Part shown: positions 1-8,459 of the stretch, in pieces | How the letters are laid out: each line of letters opens with the position of its first letter | Position numbering within the stretch: position 1 is the stretch's first letter | NCBI GenBank assembly: GCA_003402735.1 | Contig: QQNE01000044.1 | Span: 1-33,437, forward strand | Direction: 5' to 3' | Source: Verrucomicrobiota bacterium | GTDB taxonomy: Bacteria > Verrucomicrobiota > Verrucomicrobiia > Verrucomicrobiales > DEV007 | DNA: 33,437 nt | Translations under genes and position numbers: made by a program | The notes under the pieces: model-generated | What the model was told of the DNA's origin: nothing | Database searches by the model: none | The model's input: the letters and a program-made list of their open reading frames with translations, nothing else

Positions 1-76
1 GAACCCGGAAGTGAAACGCTGTAGCGCCGATGGTAGTGCGGCGACAGGCCGTGTGAGAGTAGGTCGCTGCCAGGTT
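1..76 (+). rRNA. rrf: 5S ribosomal RNA, 3' part (left end outside window)
   Basis: The first ~76 bases match the conserved 3' two-thirds of bacterial 5S rRNA: GAACCCGGAAGTGAAAC near the start, then GCGCCGATGGTAGTG, then the loop region GTGTGAGAGTAGGTCGCTGCC and the closing CCAGG. The 5' strand of helix I lies left of the window, so the gene is truncated by the window edge. A strong terminator follows at once, consistent with 5S being the last gene of an rRNA operon. The 3' end is set by the end of the conserved helix and may be off by a few bases. Confidence 0.9.
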
Positions 77-79
77 ATT

Positions 80-119
80 CCCCCCATCTTCCCTCCAGGA
101 GGATGGGGGGCTTTTTTTT
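80..119 (+). terminator. Rho-independent terminator of the rRNA operon
   Basis: Bases 80-92 (CCCCCCATCTTCC) pair with 98-110 (GGAGGATGGGGGG), giving a 13-bp stem with one G-T pair and a 5-base loop. It is followed by eight T residues at 112-119. The T-run lies on the plus side only, so it terminates transcription leaving the 5S gene; it could only partly serve the minus-strand gene ending at 140. Confidence 0.93.
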
Positions 120-139
120 GCCGATTCGGAACGATCCGG

Positions 140-2671
140 TCAGAGGGTCTTGATGTAGAGGATCAGGGACTCAATCTGAGCCTCGCTCAACACGCCTGCG
201 TAGATGGGCATGCCGGCCTCGATTTTTTCGAATCCCTTCACGATTTTGGCCGCGGGATCCAGGATCGATTCGCGGAGGTAATCCTCCGTGGCTTCCACGT
301 TCCCGGCCTGAAAGATCTCCCGTTTCTTGCCGTAGAGACCTTTCCAGGACGGTCCGATCTTGGCTTGATCCTTCTCGCTGACCGTGTGACAGGCCATGCA
401 ACCCATCAGTTGGTGGAGACGCTTCCCTTCTTCCACGGAGGCTGTTTGGATGGCCGGACTGAGGGATGGTTTGGGCGAGAGATCGATTTCGATCCGGCCG
501 AACCCTTCTTGTTCCGGGTCGAACCGGGTGAGTTCGTGTGGGGTGAAGTAGACGTTGCCTTCAACGGGAGTTCCATCCGGAGTGCGCAAGCCCCATCCGA
601 TGCGCATCTGTTGGACCGGTTTCATGTCCGGCAAGGCGACAAACACGGCGTGACCATCCTGCGACAGATAGGCGCTGCTCGGCGTTCTCCAATCCTGGCC
701 GGGGGTGCCATCCTCCTTGAGGTGGGGAGATCCGTAATTGGAGGTGCGGCGGTAGTGCCAGCTTTCGATGGAATAACTGGAGCGATCCGCCGCAGTTTTG
801 GGGTCGAGTGAGACATCGAACTTCAGCAGGATTCCCTTGTCCGTGGGCGCGAGTTCCTTGGGCGAGAGAATGGGAGCGCCGGTGGAACGGATTCGTGCCA
901 GTGCGGAGAGATTTTTGGCGGTGGTGCCCCAGCCCAGCACCTGAAACCCGGTGACATAGAGACAGCCATCGGCGGGATTGAGGGTGGCATTGAGAGCGGG
1001 CACCTCAAAATCGCGCAGCAGGCTGACCACGGCGGCCTGGGGACGGGAGGCTCGTTCGTTGATGAGGACGCGGAAGAGTTCCGGCCGATTGAACCCGAGG
1101 TGGATCAGGGAACCGTTGAGCGCTCCCATTTTTGATTTGGGTCCTGCTAGCCAAACCTGGGAAACGGCCGAGGCGTTGACTTGATGAGGAATCCAGGTCA
1201 GTGGCTCAGCGATCGGTTCGGGGTATTGTTCCTTGGGAAGCAGGGGGCTGAGAAACCCGTGAAATTCGTTCCGGGTCAGGGTGTAAAGCGGGGTGGTGGG
1301 CGTGTAATGACCTTCCTGATCGGAGGCTGTGACCAGGCCGGTGACCGGGTGCACTCCGGCGAAGGGTTGCCGGAATCCATGGCCCAGCACGGTGAAATCT
1401 TGGCCATCCGCCGAGATCCGGAGGACGCTTCCGTTCAGCTCGCTGAGGGTCGAGTCTTGTTGCCCGCCCTTGGCAATGACGAACGAGCCGTCCGGGGCGA
1501 GCTTGAGCGAGTTGGGAAATTCCCGGGTCTCGGCCGATTGCGGGAAGACGTTCGAGAACAACTCGTGGAGGTCGCACTCGCCGTTGGCGTCGCTGTCCCG
1601 AAGTCGCCAGATGCCGTTCCGGTCGAAGACAAAGATTTTTTCCTCCCTGATGACGAGCGACATCGGTTCGTGAAGTCCGGAAGCGAAGCGTGACCAGCTG
1701 ACCTTGCCCAGGTCTGACTGGAGGTTGCGGGCGATCCAGACATCTCCGTCGAAAGTGACCAGCGCCGCGGTGCCATCCTGGAAGAAGGCGATGTCGCACG
1801 CCCGCACATTGCGCCGCCATGGATTGGGTGAGGGCAGGGGAATTAGGTCCACGGCAAGGGCGTCTTTTCCGTCGGTCGGGGGGGAGGCTTCGGTGACCAC
1901 GGTTTCGTTCCAGCGTTTGCCGGGTGGTTTGGGCGGCTTGGCCGGCTTGGAGGACGGAAGTTGGGTCCGCTCTGTCAGGTCGAAGGCGAGGTCGATGGCG
2001 GTTGGGTGGGCCGGGACAGCTACCGTCCAATCCTGAGCCAGCACCAGGGTGATGGCGCGGGCGCACGGGGCGAGATGGAGGGTGCGTTGCACGGTGCCCT
2101 CGACGACCCGGAAGCGGTCTTCCACGGGGGAGTCGGCCACGTTGTAGAGAAAAGCGGCTCCGCCCTCCTCGAGGCGGATCGCCTGGAACCTGGCGTGTGT
2201 TTTGGGCAACGGCCCGCGTCCCGGTTCAGCGGCGCTGGGCTGGGGTTTTCTCGGGTCGGTGAAAGTGGCCGGGTTTTCCAATTGCCAGCCGGGGTAGACG
2301 CCGTTCCAGAGGATGATTTTGCCATCCGGTTTGGGAAGAAGTTCCTGGCCGCCCCGAGTCTTGAGATTTTTGGATTCCTGATAGGAGAGGGGCGCCAAGG
2401 CTTCGGGGGTGACGCTGTGTCCGCGCCAGAGGGCCGCCACCCGCAAAAGCTCGGTATCGAAGCAGAGCCAGAGGTTCTCTCCCAGGTTCAAGAGCAGTCC
2501 GCGCGGGGTGATGTTCATCGGGACCGCTTGAGGCTCCAGGTCGCGGAGGTCGAGGCTGGTGGAGGTGAACGGAAAATCTTTTTCGGTCCACGGGGCATAG
2601 TTCGGGCCGGAGGCCAGCGATGTGGCGAGGCCGCCGATGAGGCCGATGACGACGCGGGCGGAGGGATTCAT
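140..2671 (-). CDS. Exported DUF6797/beta-propeller protein with C-terminal cytochrome c domain
   Basis: 843 residues. The chosen start (MNPSARVVIGL) overlaps the stop of the upstream gene as ATGA and is followed at once by a hydrophobic export signal; a longer open frame continues upstream only as a shadow of the neighbouring gene. Residues ~20-170 (APWTEKDFPF, NITPRGLLLNLG, LCFDTELLRVAALW) resemble DUF6797. The middle looks like a glucose/sorbosone-dehydrogenase-type propeller (DIAFFQDGTAALVTFDGDVW, DRNGIWRLRDSDANGECD). A haem-binding CMACH lies at ~758-762, followed by KIGPSWKGLYG, YLRESILDP and a GMP methionine ligand, the pattern of the cytochrome c domain fused to caa3-type oxidase subunit II. 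Likely periplasmic electron transfer coupled to an unknown oxidation; the substrate cannot be read from sequence. Confidence 0.85.
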   Translation of the reverse strand: MNPSARVVIGLIGGLATSLASGPNYAPWTEKDFPFTSTSLDLRDLEPQAVPMNITPRGLLLNLGENLWLCFDTELLRVAALWRGHSVTPEALAPLSYQESKNLKTRGGQELLPKPDGKIILWNGVYPGWQLENPATFTDPRKPQPSAAEPGRGPLPKTHARFQAIRLEEGGAAFLYNVADSPVEDRFRVVEGTVQRTLHLAPCARAITLVLAQDWTVAVPAHPTAIDLAFDLTERTQLPSSKPAKPPKPPGKRWNETVVTEASPPTDGKDALAVDLIPLPSPNPWRRNVRACDIAFFQDGTAALVTFDGDVWIARNLQSDLGKVSWSRFASGLHEPMSLVIREEKIFVFDRNGIWRLRDSDANGECDLHELFSNVFPQSAETREFPNSLKLAPDGSFVIAKGGQQDSTLSELNGSVLRISADGQDFTVLGHGFRQPFAGVHPVTGLVTASDQEGHYTPTTPLYTLTRNEFHGFLSPLLPKEQYPEPIAEPLTWIPHQVNASAVSQVWLAGPKSKMGALNGSLIHLGFNRPELFRVLINERASRPQAAVVSLLRDFEVPALNATLNPADGCLYVTGFQVLGWGTTAKNLSALARIRSTGAPILSPKELAPTDKGILLKFDVSLDPKTAADRSSYSIESWHYRRTSNYGSPHLKEDGTPGQDWRTPSSAYLSQDGHAVFVALPDMKPVQQMRIGWGLRTPDGTPVEGNVYFTPHELTRFDPEQEGFGRIEIDLSPKPSLSPAIQTASVEEGKRLHQLMGCMACHTVSEKDQAKIGPSWKGLYGKKREIFQAGNVEATEDYLRESILDPAAKIVKGFEKIEAGMPIYAGVLSEAQIESLILYIKTL

Positions 2672-5600
2672 TCGTTTTTCAGGAAGGCCAAGAGATCGGC
2701 CATTTGAGTCTGGCTGATGGCTCCCTCCAAGCCGATCGGCATCAGGGAAAGATCGAGAGACTTCATTTCTTTGATCGTGGCACGGGGCAGCACTTCGGTG
2801 AAGCCCCCGGCCGTTTTCAGGGTGACCTCGGCCGCCGTTTCCGCGGCGATCAGTCCCGATAGGGCCCGGCCGTCCTTGGTGTCGATCTGGTAGGCCATCC
2901 AACGGGCTTCCACGATGCGGTTGGGGTCGAGGATATCGTGGAGGAGCGACTCCTTCTCCTTGATGCGAACATCTGCGAGGGACGGGCCCACATCGGCCCC
3001 GGCATTCTGCAAGCGGTGACAAGCCACGCAGACCGTGGAAAAGACTTGTTGGCCTCTCAGGGCGTCGCCTTTGGTGGTGAGCGCCGGGGCGTATTGGGCG
3101 ATCACAGCGGCGCGATCGGAACTTGGACTGCCGAACAGCTCCACGGCGAGGTCGTGCAGCGGTTGGTTCGGCCGCAGATAACGCCAGCGCGTTTCGGCAT
3201 CGACAAACGCCTTGGGGATTTCCCCGCGGGCGATGCGCTCAAAGAAACCGCGCACCGTGCCTCCGTTGGCCGTGAGGAGTTTGACGATTTCGGTTCGTGC
3301 GGTGGGTCCGAGCCTGGGGAGCAACTCGTAAAGGAGCGGGGCGGTCTTGTCCGCCGGGAATTTCTTGAGCAGGGCCAGGGCGGCGTCGGCGATCTCTTTG
3401 GGTTGTCCAGCCGCCAGCAATTTGCGGACGACCGGCTCCGCTTTATCCCAGGGCCGTTGGCTGAGGAGCGAGATGCAGGCGAGGCGTTGATCGAGGGGAG
3501 CGACGGCATCGGTCATGACTCCATCGGCCTTGGCCAACAGGATCGCCGCCTGTCGGCTGGCGTCGGGATCGGCTTGGAGCTTTTTGGCGTCGAGCGCTTG
3601 GAGCAGGGCGGCTTTCCACCAGAGAAGCTCGTCTTTGCGGAGCTGCAAGGTGTGGAGAGCGATGCCCAGTTGGCCGGGAGCGTCTGGTCCCGCGGCGCAA
3701 ACGGCAAGGGACCGGACAAAGGCGGACTTGGTTTCCGAATGGGTCTCCGCGAATCCCGGGGTGTTCACCAGGGCCGCCAAAATCCGGCCGGACTGGCTTC
3801 CTGCGGAGCTGAGCACCGCGCGGTGCATCCAGGCATCGTTGTAGTCGGGAGCAAGGGCGTTGAGACAGGCATCGAAGACGGTGTCATCGTTGTAACCGAA
3901 CCGGCCCAGCTGGATCAGGGCGGCGAACCGGGTGCGAGCATTCTGGTTTCCGGCGGCTTTGGAAATGGCGTCGATCATGCCCATGGTGCTCAGTCCTTCC
4001 CAGTTGAGGAGGGCGAATTCGTTCGACGCCAGATCGGGTTTGGCGGGCTCCGCTGCATCGGTCTCAAAGAGGATGCGGCGGGCGGTTTCCACCTGCCAGG
4101 CGTTGGGGTGGTGGAGCCATTTGGCGATCTCTTCGCGGGTTTCCGGGAGGCCCCGGATGGCGCGTGGTTTGCTGCCTTTGGGAACGATCCGCCAGATGCG
4201 TCCCTCGTTTTCTCCGGCGCGCAGGTCGTGTGTCTTGGCGAACTCCTCGGGGAAGTAGCGAGCGTGATCGATGTAGCGTCGGTAGATATCGCAGACGTAG
4301 AGGGCTCCGTCGGGTCCGGTGGTGACATTGACCGGGCGGCACCACTCGTCCCGGCTGCGGAAGAATTCGGTGTGATCGCCGACGCGGGTGGCGGTGAAGC
4401 TGGCTCCTTTGGGATCGATCCGGTAACGGGTGATGAGTTGGCCGGTGGGGTCGCAAACGAAAATCTGGTTTCGCAATTCGGGCATGAGATCTCCGCGGTA
4501 GACGCCGAGGCCGCAGGCGGCGGTGTTGGTGCCGGCGTGGGCGTCGGCCGTGGTGTGGGTCAGTTGCCGGGGGTAGACGTGGGATTCGGGGCCGCTGGGG
4601 GCGATGTCCTCCGCGCCCTGGGAAATTCCCGCCAGAGGGTTGCGGACGACGGCGGCGTGAGGCATCACCGCGAACATGACGGGGTTCCGATTGGAGCAGA
4701 AGAAATGGTGACCGAAGTCATCGAAACAGCCGCCGTATTGACCGAACCCGGACGCGGGTTCCAAGGTGCCGGAGACCGGATCCCAGCGGAGATTGCTGCG
4801 CGCGAAATTCTGTTTTTGGGCAGGTGCTGCGGCCGGATAGATCTCCTTGGTGTCGAGGCCGTTGTTGAAATAGACGCGGTTGTCCGGGCCCCACCGTGGG
4901 GAGGAGACCTGGAGTTGGGATTGGCTGGGGTTGAAGCCCCGGATCAACGGCTCGCGGATGTCGGCCACGCCGTCGCCGGTGGTGTCGCGCAGGTAGAGAA
5001 TGTCCGTGCGGGTGGTGGCGATCAGTCCGTCCCGGTAAGGCAACAGGCCCTGGACGTGGTCCATCTCCGCGGCGAAGGTGATGGCCCGGTCGCAACGTCC
5101 GTCCCCGTCATCGTCGATGAGCCGTTGGATCCGGGAGAGCGGGGCTTTGCCTGGTCCGGCTCCGAGGGGATAATCGATCATGTCGGCCACATAACAGTGG
5201 CCTTTCGCGTCCCAGGTCATCTCCACGGGATCGCGGACCAGCGGTTCCGCGGCCACGAGTTGAAGTTCGTAGGGGCCGTCGAGTGCGATGGCGGCGCGTG
5301 ATTCCTCCGGGCTCCAGGCCGTCTCTCTGCTCGGTTTTACCGGGACCTCGGTGCCACCGCTGGCGGAGACCGGGTTCCATTTTTCCGTGAAGGTGCCGAG
5401 CGGGTGCAGTTCAAAGCGGCGCACGATCATTTCCGCCCCTTCCGTTTGCAGGCAGATCTTGCCCTGGGCGGGTTGGCAAGCAAAGGCTTCGTTCACCAGA
5501 ACGCCGTTCACGAAATATTGGAGGGTGTCGCCCTTGGCGATCACCTCCATCCGCGTCCATTCATTGACCCGGGACTCGACATCGGCGCGGCCGCGGAACC

Positions 5601-6210
5601 CGGCCTCATCCTTCCAGTCCACGTCCCGTTTTTCCCAGTTGATCCGGCCGGTGGTCACGGTCTGAAGGGCGGCACCGGGCGTCCAGATTTTCTCCTGGTC
5701 GCGGTCCAGACCGGAACTGCTGCGGACACTGGTTTGGAGGACGGTGCCGTCGGCAAGTTTTGGGGAGAGCACCAGGAGATCTCCGGTGCCGCCCTCGATG
5801 ATCTGGGCCTCGACGCTGGCCATCCAGGTGTTGCTGTAGGTGCCATCGGGACCGTGGGCATGAACGAGGACGCCGTTGTCGCGGGCCTTGTCCTCGCGCG
5901 AGCCGAGGGTTGGGCCGGTGAACTTGTGTTCGATGACCAGATGGTAGTCCCGGTAGTCGTCGATGGTGCGGACATACCCGAAACCTTTGCCGCTGATCTT
6001 GAGGTGGCCATCGGGGGTAAAGGTCCAGATCCGCTCCGGCGGGTCGTGGAGGGTCATCGAGGGGTTGAGGTGGTGCCGGACCTGGCCGGTTTTGATGAGG
6101 GCGAGCAGATCGACTTTGGCTCGGGGCGAATCCGCAGGGGCGGTCGTGGCGAACGATGGCCACGCGAGGGCGAGCACGGCAGCGGAAAAGAGAATGCGAT
6201 GGGACGGCAT
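2668..6210 (-). CDS. Large exported dehydrogenase-like haem protein: DUF1080, propeller, helical repeats, cytochrome c
   Basis: 1180 residues with a signal peptide (MPSHRILFSAAVLALAWPSFA). Residues ~60-270 resemble the DUF1080/3-keto-disaccharide hydrolase fold (FTPDGHLKISGKGFGYV, DYHLVIEHKF, TRMEVIAKGDTLQYFVNG, FELHPLG). Residues ~310-690 match the putative membrane-bound dehydrogenase domain of Pirellula/Verrucomicrobium (TIGR02604-like), with a DDDGDGRCD loop typical of calcium binding. Residues ~700-1010 are alpha-helical, HEAT-like. The C-terminus holds CVACH (~1061-1065), ILDPNRIVEARW and LMPIGLEG, matching the TIGR02603-type haem domain with a Met ligand. AAAGGAAG lies about 8 bases before ATG, a usable ribosome binding site. 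It is first in a two-gene unit. Probably acts in the periplasm on sugars or glycosides; that role is inferred from domain families. Confidence 0.88.
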   Translation of the reverse strand: MPSHRILFSAAVLALAWPSFATTAPADSPRAKVDLLALIKTGQVRHHLNPSMTLHDPPERIWTFTPDGHLKISGKGFGYVRTIDDYRDYHLVIEHKFTGPTLGSREDKARDNGVLVHAHGPDGTYSNTWMASVEAQIIEGGTGDLLVLSPKLADGTVLQTSVRSSSGLDRDQEKIWTPGAALQTVTTGRINWEKRDVDWKDEAGFRGRADVESRVNEWTRMEVIAKGDTLQYFVNGVLVNEAFACQPAQGKICLQTEGAEMIVRRFELHPLGTFTEKWNPVSASGGTEVPVKPSRETAWSPEESRAAIALDGPYELQLVAAEPLVRDPVEMTWDAKGHCYVADMIDYPLGAGPGKAPLSRIQRLIDDDGDGRCDRAITFAAEMDHVQGLLPYRDGLIATTRTDILYLRDTTGDGVADIREPLIRGFNPSQSQLQVSSPRWGPDNRVYFNNGLDTKEIYPAAAPAQKQNFARSNLRWDPVSGTLEPASGFGQYGGCFDDFGHHFFCSNRNPVMFAVMPHAAVVRNPLAGISQGAEDIAPSGPESHVYPRQLTHTTADAHAGTNTAACGLGVYRGDLMPELRNQIFVCDPTGQLITRYRIDPKGASFTATRVGDHTEFFRSRDEWCRPVNVTTGPDGALYVCDIYRRYIDHARYFPEEFAKTHDLRAGENEGRIWRIVPKGSKPRAIRGLPETREEIAKWLHHPNAWQVETARRILFETDAAEPAKPDLASNEFALLNWEGLSTMGMIDAISKAAGNQNARTRFAALIQLGRFGYNDDTVFDACLNALAPDYNDAWMHRAVLSSAGSQSGRILAALVNTPGFAETHSETKSAFVRSLAVCAAGPDAPGQLGIALHTLQLRKDELLWWKAALLQALDAKKLQADPDASRQAAILLAKADGVMTDAVAPLDQRLACISLLSQRPWDKAEPVVRKLLAAGQPKEIADAALALLKKFPADKTAPLLYELLPRLGPTARTEIVKLLTANGGTVRGFFERIARGEIPKAFVDAETRWRYLRPNQPLHDLAVELFGSPSSDRAAVIAQYAPALTTKGDALRGQQVFSTVCVACHRLQNAGADVGPSLADVRIKEKESLLHDILDPNRIVEARWMAYQIDTKDGRALSGLIAAETAAEVTLKTAGGFTEVLPRATIKEMKSLDLSLMPIGLEGAISQTQMADLLAFLKNE

Positions 6211-6326
6211 GATGCAGCTTCCTTTCCAGTATCACGCAGTTGAAGGGCCGGATCAATCAACCGGTGAGGGGCGGTTCATACACAAACCGCTCGCGCGCGG
6301 TGGCAACCGTGCGCACAGTGACCGGA
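6211..6326. promoter_or_regulatory. Divergent intergenic region with inverted repeat
   Basis: These ~116 bases separate the minus-strand haem-protein pair from the plus-strand housekeeping run and must hold both promoters. An inverted repeat is visible at 6269-6292: GCGGTT (6271-6276) pairs with AACCGC (6285-6290) around an 8-base loop, extendable by two pairs including a G-T. No T-run follows, so an operator or mRNA leader structure is more likely than a terminator. I see no convincing -35/-10 pair. Confidence 0.35.
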
Positions 6327-7106
6327 ATGACGCTGGCGGAGGAACAGTTGCTCGTCGATTGCGCGAATCTCACCCTCATTTTCATGGGGATTGGCCTCTT
6401 GGCGGGGATGGTTCTGCGGCGCCGTCCGGACCTCGTTGCGCCCGCGGCTCCGGGGCGGGTGTCGGTCTCGGAATTTGGCTTGGCTGAACTGACCATCGCC
6501 GTGGGCCTGATGTTTTTCTTTTATCTCGTCGTGCGCCATCCGGGTCCACTGCGCGCGATGAGCAATTCGGTGTTTCTGGGGCTGGGGTTGTCGAGTTATT
6601 TCATTTCGCGGCGTTGTGATCTGGTGACCTTGTTCGGGTTGGCTCCGGTGGATTGGCGTCGTTTGGGTTGGCAAGCGGCCGTGTCGCTGGTGGGGATCAC
6701 GGTGGTGACGATGGGGCTTCATCAGGGATGGATGAACTGGCTGACGAATCTGGTGGGTCGCCCCGAGTTGCAGGACAAGGTCAAGGAGCTTTTGCAGACG
6801 AAGGATTGGGCGGGGAGGGCTGGCTTTTTCTTCAGCGCCTGCGTGCTGGCTCCGGTGAGCGAGGAGATGGTGTTCCGGGGCTTTTTGTATCCGGCGCTGA
6901 AACGGTTTTCCCGACCGATGGTGGCCGCGACGGCTGTGGCCGGAGCGTTCGCGGTGATTCATTTGAGCCTCGGCGCGCTGCTGCCGCTGTTTGTGATGGC
7001 CCTGCTCCTGACGTTGGTCTACGAATGGAGCGGGTCGCTCTGGGTGCCGATCCTGGTGCACGCGGGGTTCAACTTGACGAACATCATCCTCACGCTGTGT
7101 TCCTGA
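6327..7106 (+). CDS. CPBP-family intramembrane metalloprotease
   Basis: 259 residues from the chosen ATG, a multi-pass membrane protein. The signature of the CPBP (CAAX protease/bacteriocin-processing, 'Abi') family is complete: EExxxR at E179-E180-R184 in PVSEEMVFRGFLYP, a histidine in FAVIHLSLGALL, and HAGFN in the last transmembrane helix. These residues bind the catalytic metal inside the membrane in Rce1-type enzymes. The frame is open back to a TTG at 6240 and in-frame GTGs occur before 6327. I chose ATG because it puts a short tail before the first membrane helix; no start has a clear ribosome binding site. The stop and the thiL start form TGAGATG. The substrate is unknown. Confidence 0.85.
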   Translation: MTLAEEQLLVDCANLTLIFMGIGLLAGMVLRRRPDLVAPAAPGRVSVSEFGLAELTIAVGLMFFFYLVVRHPGPLRAMSNSVFLGLGLSSYFISRRCDLVTLFGLAPVDWRRLGWQAAVSLVGITVVTMGLHQGWMNWLTNLVGRPELQDKVKELLQTKDWAGRAGFFFSACVLAPVSEEMVFRGFLYPALKRFSRPMVAATAVAGAFAVIHLSLGALLPLFVMALLLTLVYEWSGSLWVPILVHAGFNLTNIILTLCS

Positions 7107-7107
7107 G

Positions 7108-8043
7108 ATGGCCGAAGCGACACCCGGCACCCTCCGTGATTTGGGCGAGGACGCCGTGATCGCCCGGTTGTGCGCCGCCTTGCCTGGGGGGCCAGACTTG
7201 GTTGCCGGGCCGGGGGACGATTGTGCGGTTATGCGGACGGTGGTCCCGGGGCAGTGGCGGTTGTTGAAAACCGATTGTGTGGTGGAGGGCGTGCATTTTC
7301 TGTCCGGGACAGAGCCTGAACGGGTGGGATGGAAGGCGGCGGCCCGGGCGGTGAGCGATTTCGCGGCGATGGGAGGTGCTCAGCCCGAGGAAGCCTTGAT
7401 CACCCTGATCGCGCCGCCGGAATGTCCCATGGCCTGGGCGGAGGGACTTTACGCGGGGCTGCGACGGTGTGCGGAGCGCTTCGGGTTTGGAGTGGTGGGG
7501 GGCGAGACCTCGCGGCCGCCGGCGGGGTGCGCGGGAGTGATCGTCTCCGTGGCGCTCTCCGGAACCATCGCCGCGGATCGATGCCGGTTCCGGTCCGGGG
7601 CGCGGCCCGGGGATGGGATTTGGACGACGGGTCAGCTGGGCGGGTCGTTCGCTTCGGGCAAACATTTGGATTTCATGCCGAGACTGGCGGAAGCGCGTTG
7701 GCTGGTGGAGAATTTGGGAGTGACTGCGTTGATGGACCTGAGCGATGGGCTGGCGCGTGATTTGCCGCGGATGGCCGCCCGGAGTGGGGTCGGTTTTCGT
7801 TTGGATGGGGCGGCGCTGCCGTTGAGTTCGGGATCGGACCTTGCCGGGGCGCTGGGGGACGGGGAGGACTACGAGTTGTTGGTGGCGATTTCGGGGGAGC
7901 CTGCTGCCGGGCAGTTGGCGGAATGGGGGCGCTTGTTTCCGGGTTTGGCGTTGACCAGGATCGGTGAGTTTGTGCCGTTTGGGGCTGGCGACGGTCTCAC
8001 GGCGGGAGGGTGGGATCCGTTTGAAGGGGGAGCGGAGACATGA
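7108..8043 (+). CDS. thiL: Thiamine-monophosphate kinase
   Basis: 311 residues, normal for ThiL, which phosphorylates thiamine monophosphate to the active cofactor thiamine diphosphate in the cytosol. Visible motifs are GPGDDCAV (residues ~34-41, metal/ATP-binding aspartates), TDCVVEGVHF, a WKAAARAVSDFAAMGG helix typical of the AIR-synthase/ThiL fold, LSDGLARDL (~210) and GDGEDYELL (~250). The start ATG is one base after the CPBP stop, with no ribosome binding site of its own in between, so translational coupling is likely. The end overlaps tsaE by four bases (ATGA). Grouping of thiL with tsaE is common in bacteria. Confidence 0.95.
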   Translation: MAEATPGTLRDLGEDAVIARLCAALPGGPDLVAGPGDDCAVMRTVVPGQWRLLKTDCVVEGVHFLSGTEPERVGWKAAARAVSDFAAMGGAQPEEALITLIAPPECPMAWAEGLYAGLRRCAERFGFGVVGGETSRPPAGCAGVIVSVALSGTIAADRCRFRSGARPGDGIWTTGQLGGSFASGKHLDFMPRLAEARWLVENLGVTALMDLSDGLARDLPRMAARSGVGFRLDGAALPLSSGSDLAGALGDGEDYELLVAISGEPAAGQLAEWGRLFPGLALTRIGEFVPFGAGDGLTAGGWDPFEGGAET

Positions 8044-8459
8044 GGAGAGTCATCGAATCCATCCGGGAAATGAACGACCTGGGCCGGGAGATTGCCTCCG
8101 CCTTGGGAGGAGGGGATGTGCTCGCCTTGTGCGGGGATTTGGGGGCGGGAAAAACGCACCTCTGCAAGGCGATTGTCAGCGGCCTCGGGTCTCCGGACAT
8201 TGTCACCAGCCCGACATTCACCTTGCTGCACGAATATCGGTCGGGTCGGTTGCCGGTCTCGCACTTTGATTTTTACCGGGCGGAGGGGGCGGGGGAAATC
8301 TTGGCGTTGGGCTGGGATGAGTATCTCGATCGGGGAGATGTCCTTCTCGTGGAATGGGCCGACAAGTTCCCCGAGTTGTTTCCGGCGCACACCCGATGGT
8401 TTCGGTTGGAAGTCGATGGCGCGGAGCGGAGGTTGGTCACCATGGAGGCGTCTCAATGA
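8040..8459 (+). CDS. tsaE: tRNA threonylcarbamoyladenosine biosynthesis ATPase TsaE
   Basis: 139 residues, usual TsaE size. TsaE is the ATPase that works with TsaB and TsaD to put the t6A modification at position 37 of ANN-decoding tRNAs. The P-loop GDLGAGKT lies at residues 32-39, followed by TSPTFTLLHEY and HFDFYR, then LLVEWADKFP near the C-terminus, all family hallmarks. The start overlaps the thiL stop as ATGA, and GGAG at 8029-8032 sits seven bases before it. The end overlaps tsaB in the same way, so the two subunits of the t6A complex are made from adjacent coupled frames. TsaD and TsaC are not in the window. Confidence 0.95.
   Translation: MRRVIESIREMNDLGREIASALGGGDVLALCGDLGAGKTHLCKAIVSGLGSPDIVTSPTFTLLHEYRSGRLPVSHFDFYRAEGAGEILALGWDEYLDRGDVLLVEWADKFPELFPAHTRWFRLEVDGAERRLVTMEASQ

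Noticed and set aside
2938..5301. 787-codon plus-strand frame opposite the large haem-protein gene
   Set aside because: The minus-strand gene has clear domains, a signal peptide and a ribosome binding site. The plus frame has no motif and is a G+C-driven shadow.
7050..7110. Possible TPP riboswitch before thiL
   Set aside because: Only one base separates the upstream stop and the thiL start, and no CUGAGA-type core with flanking helices was seen outside coding sequence.
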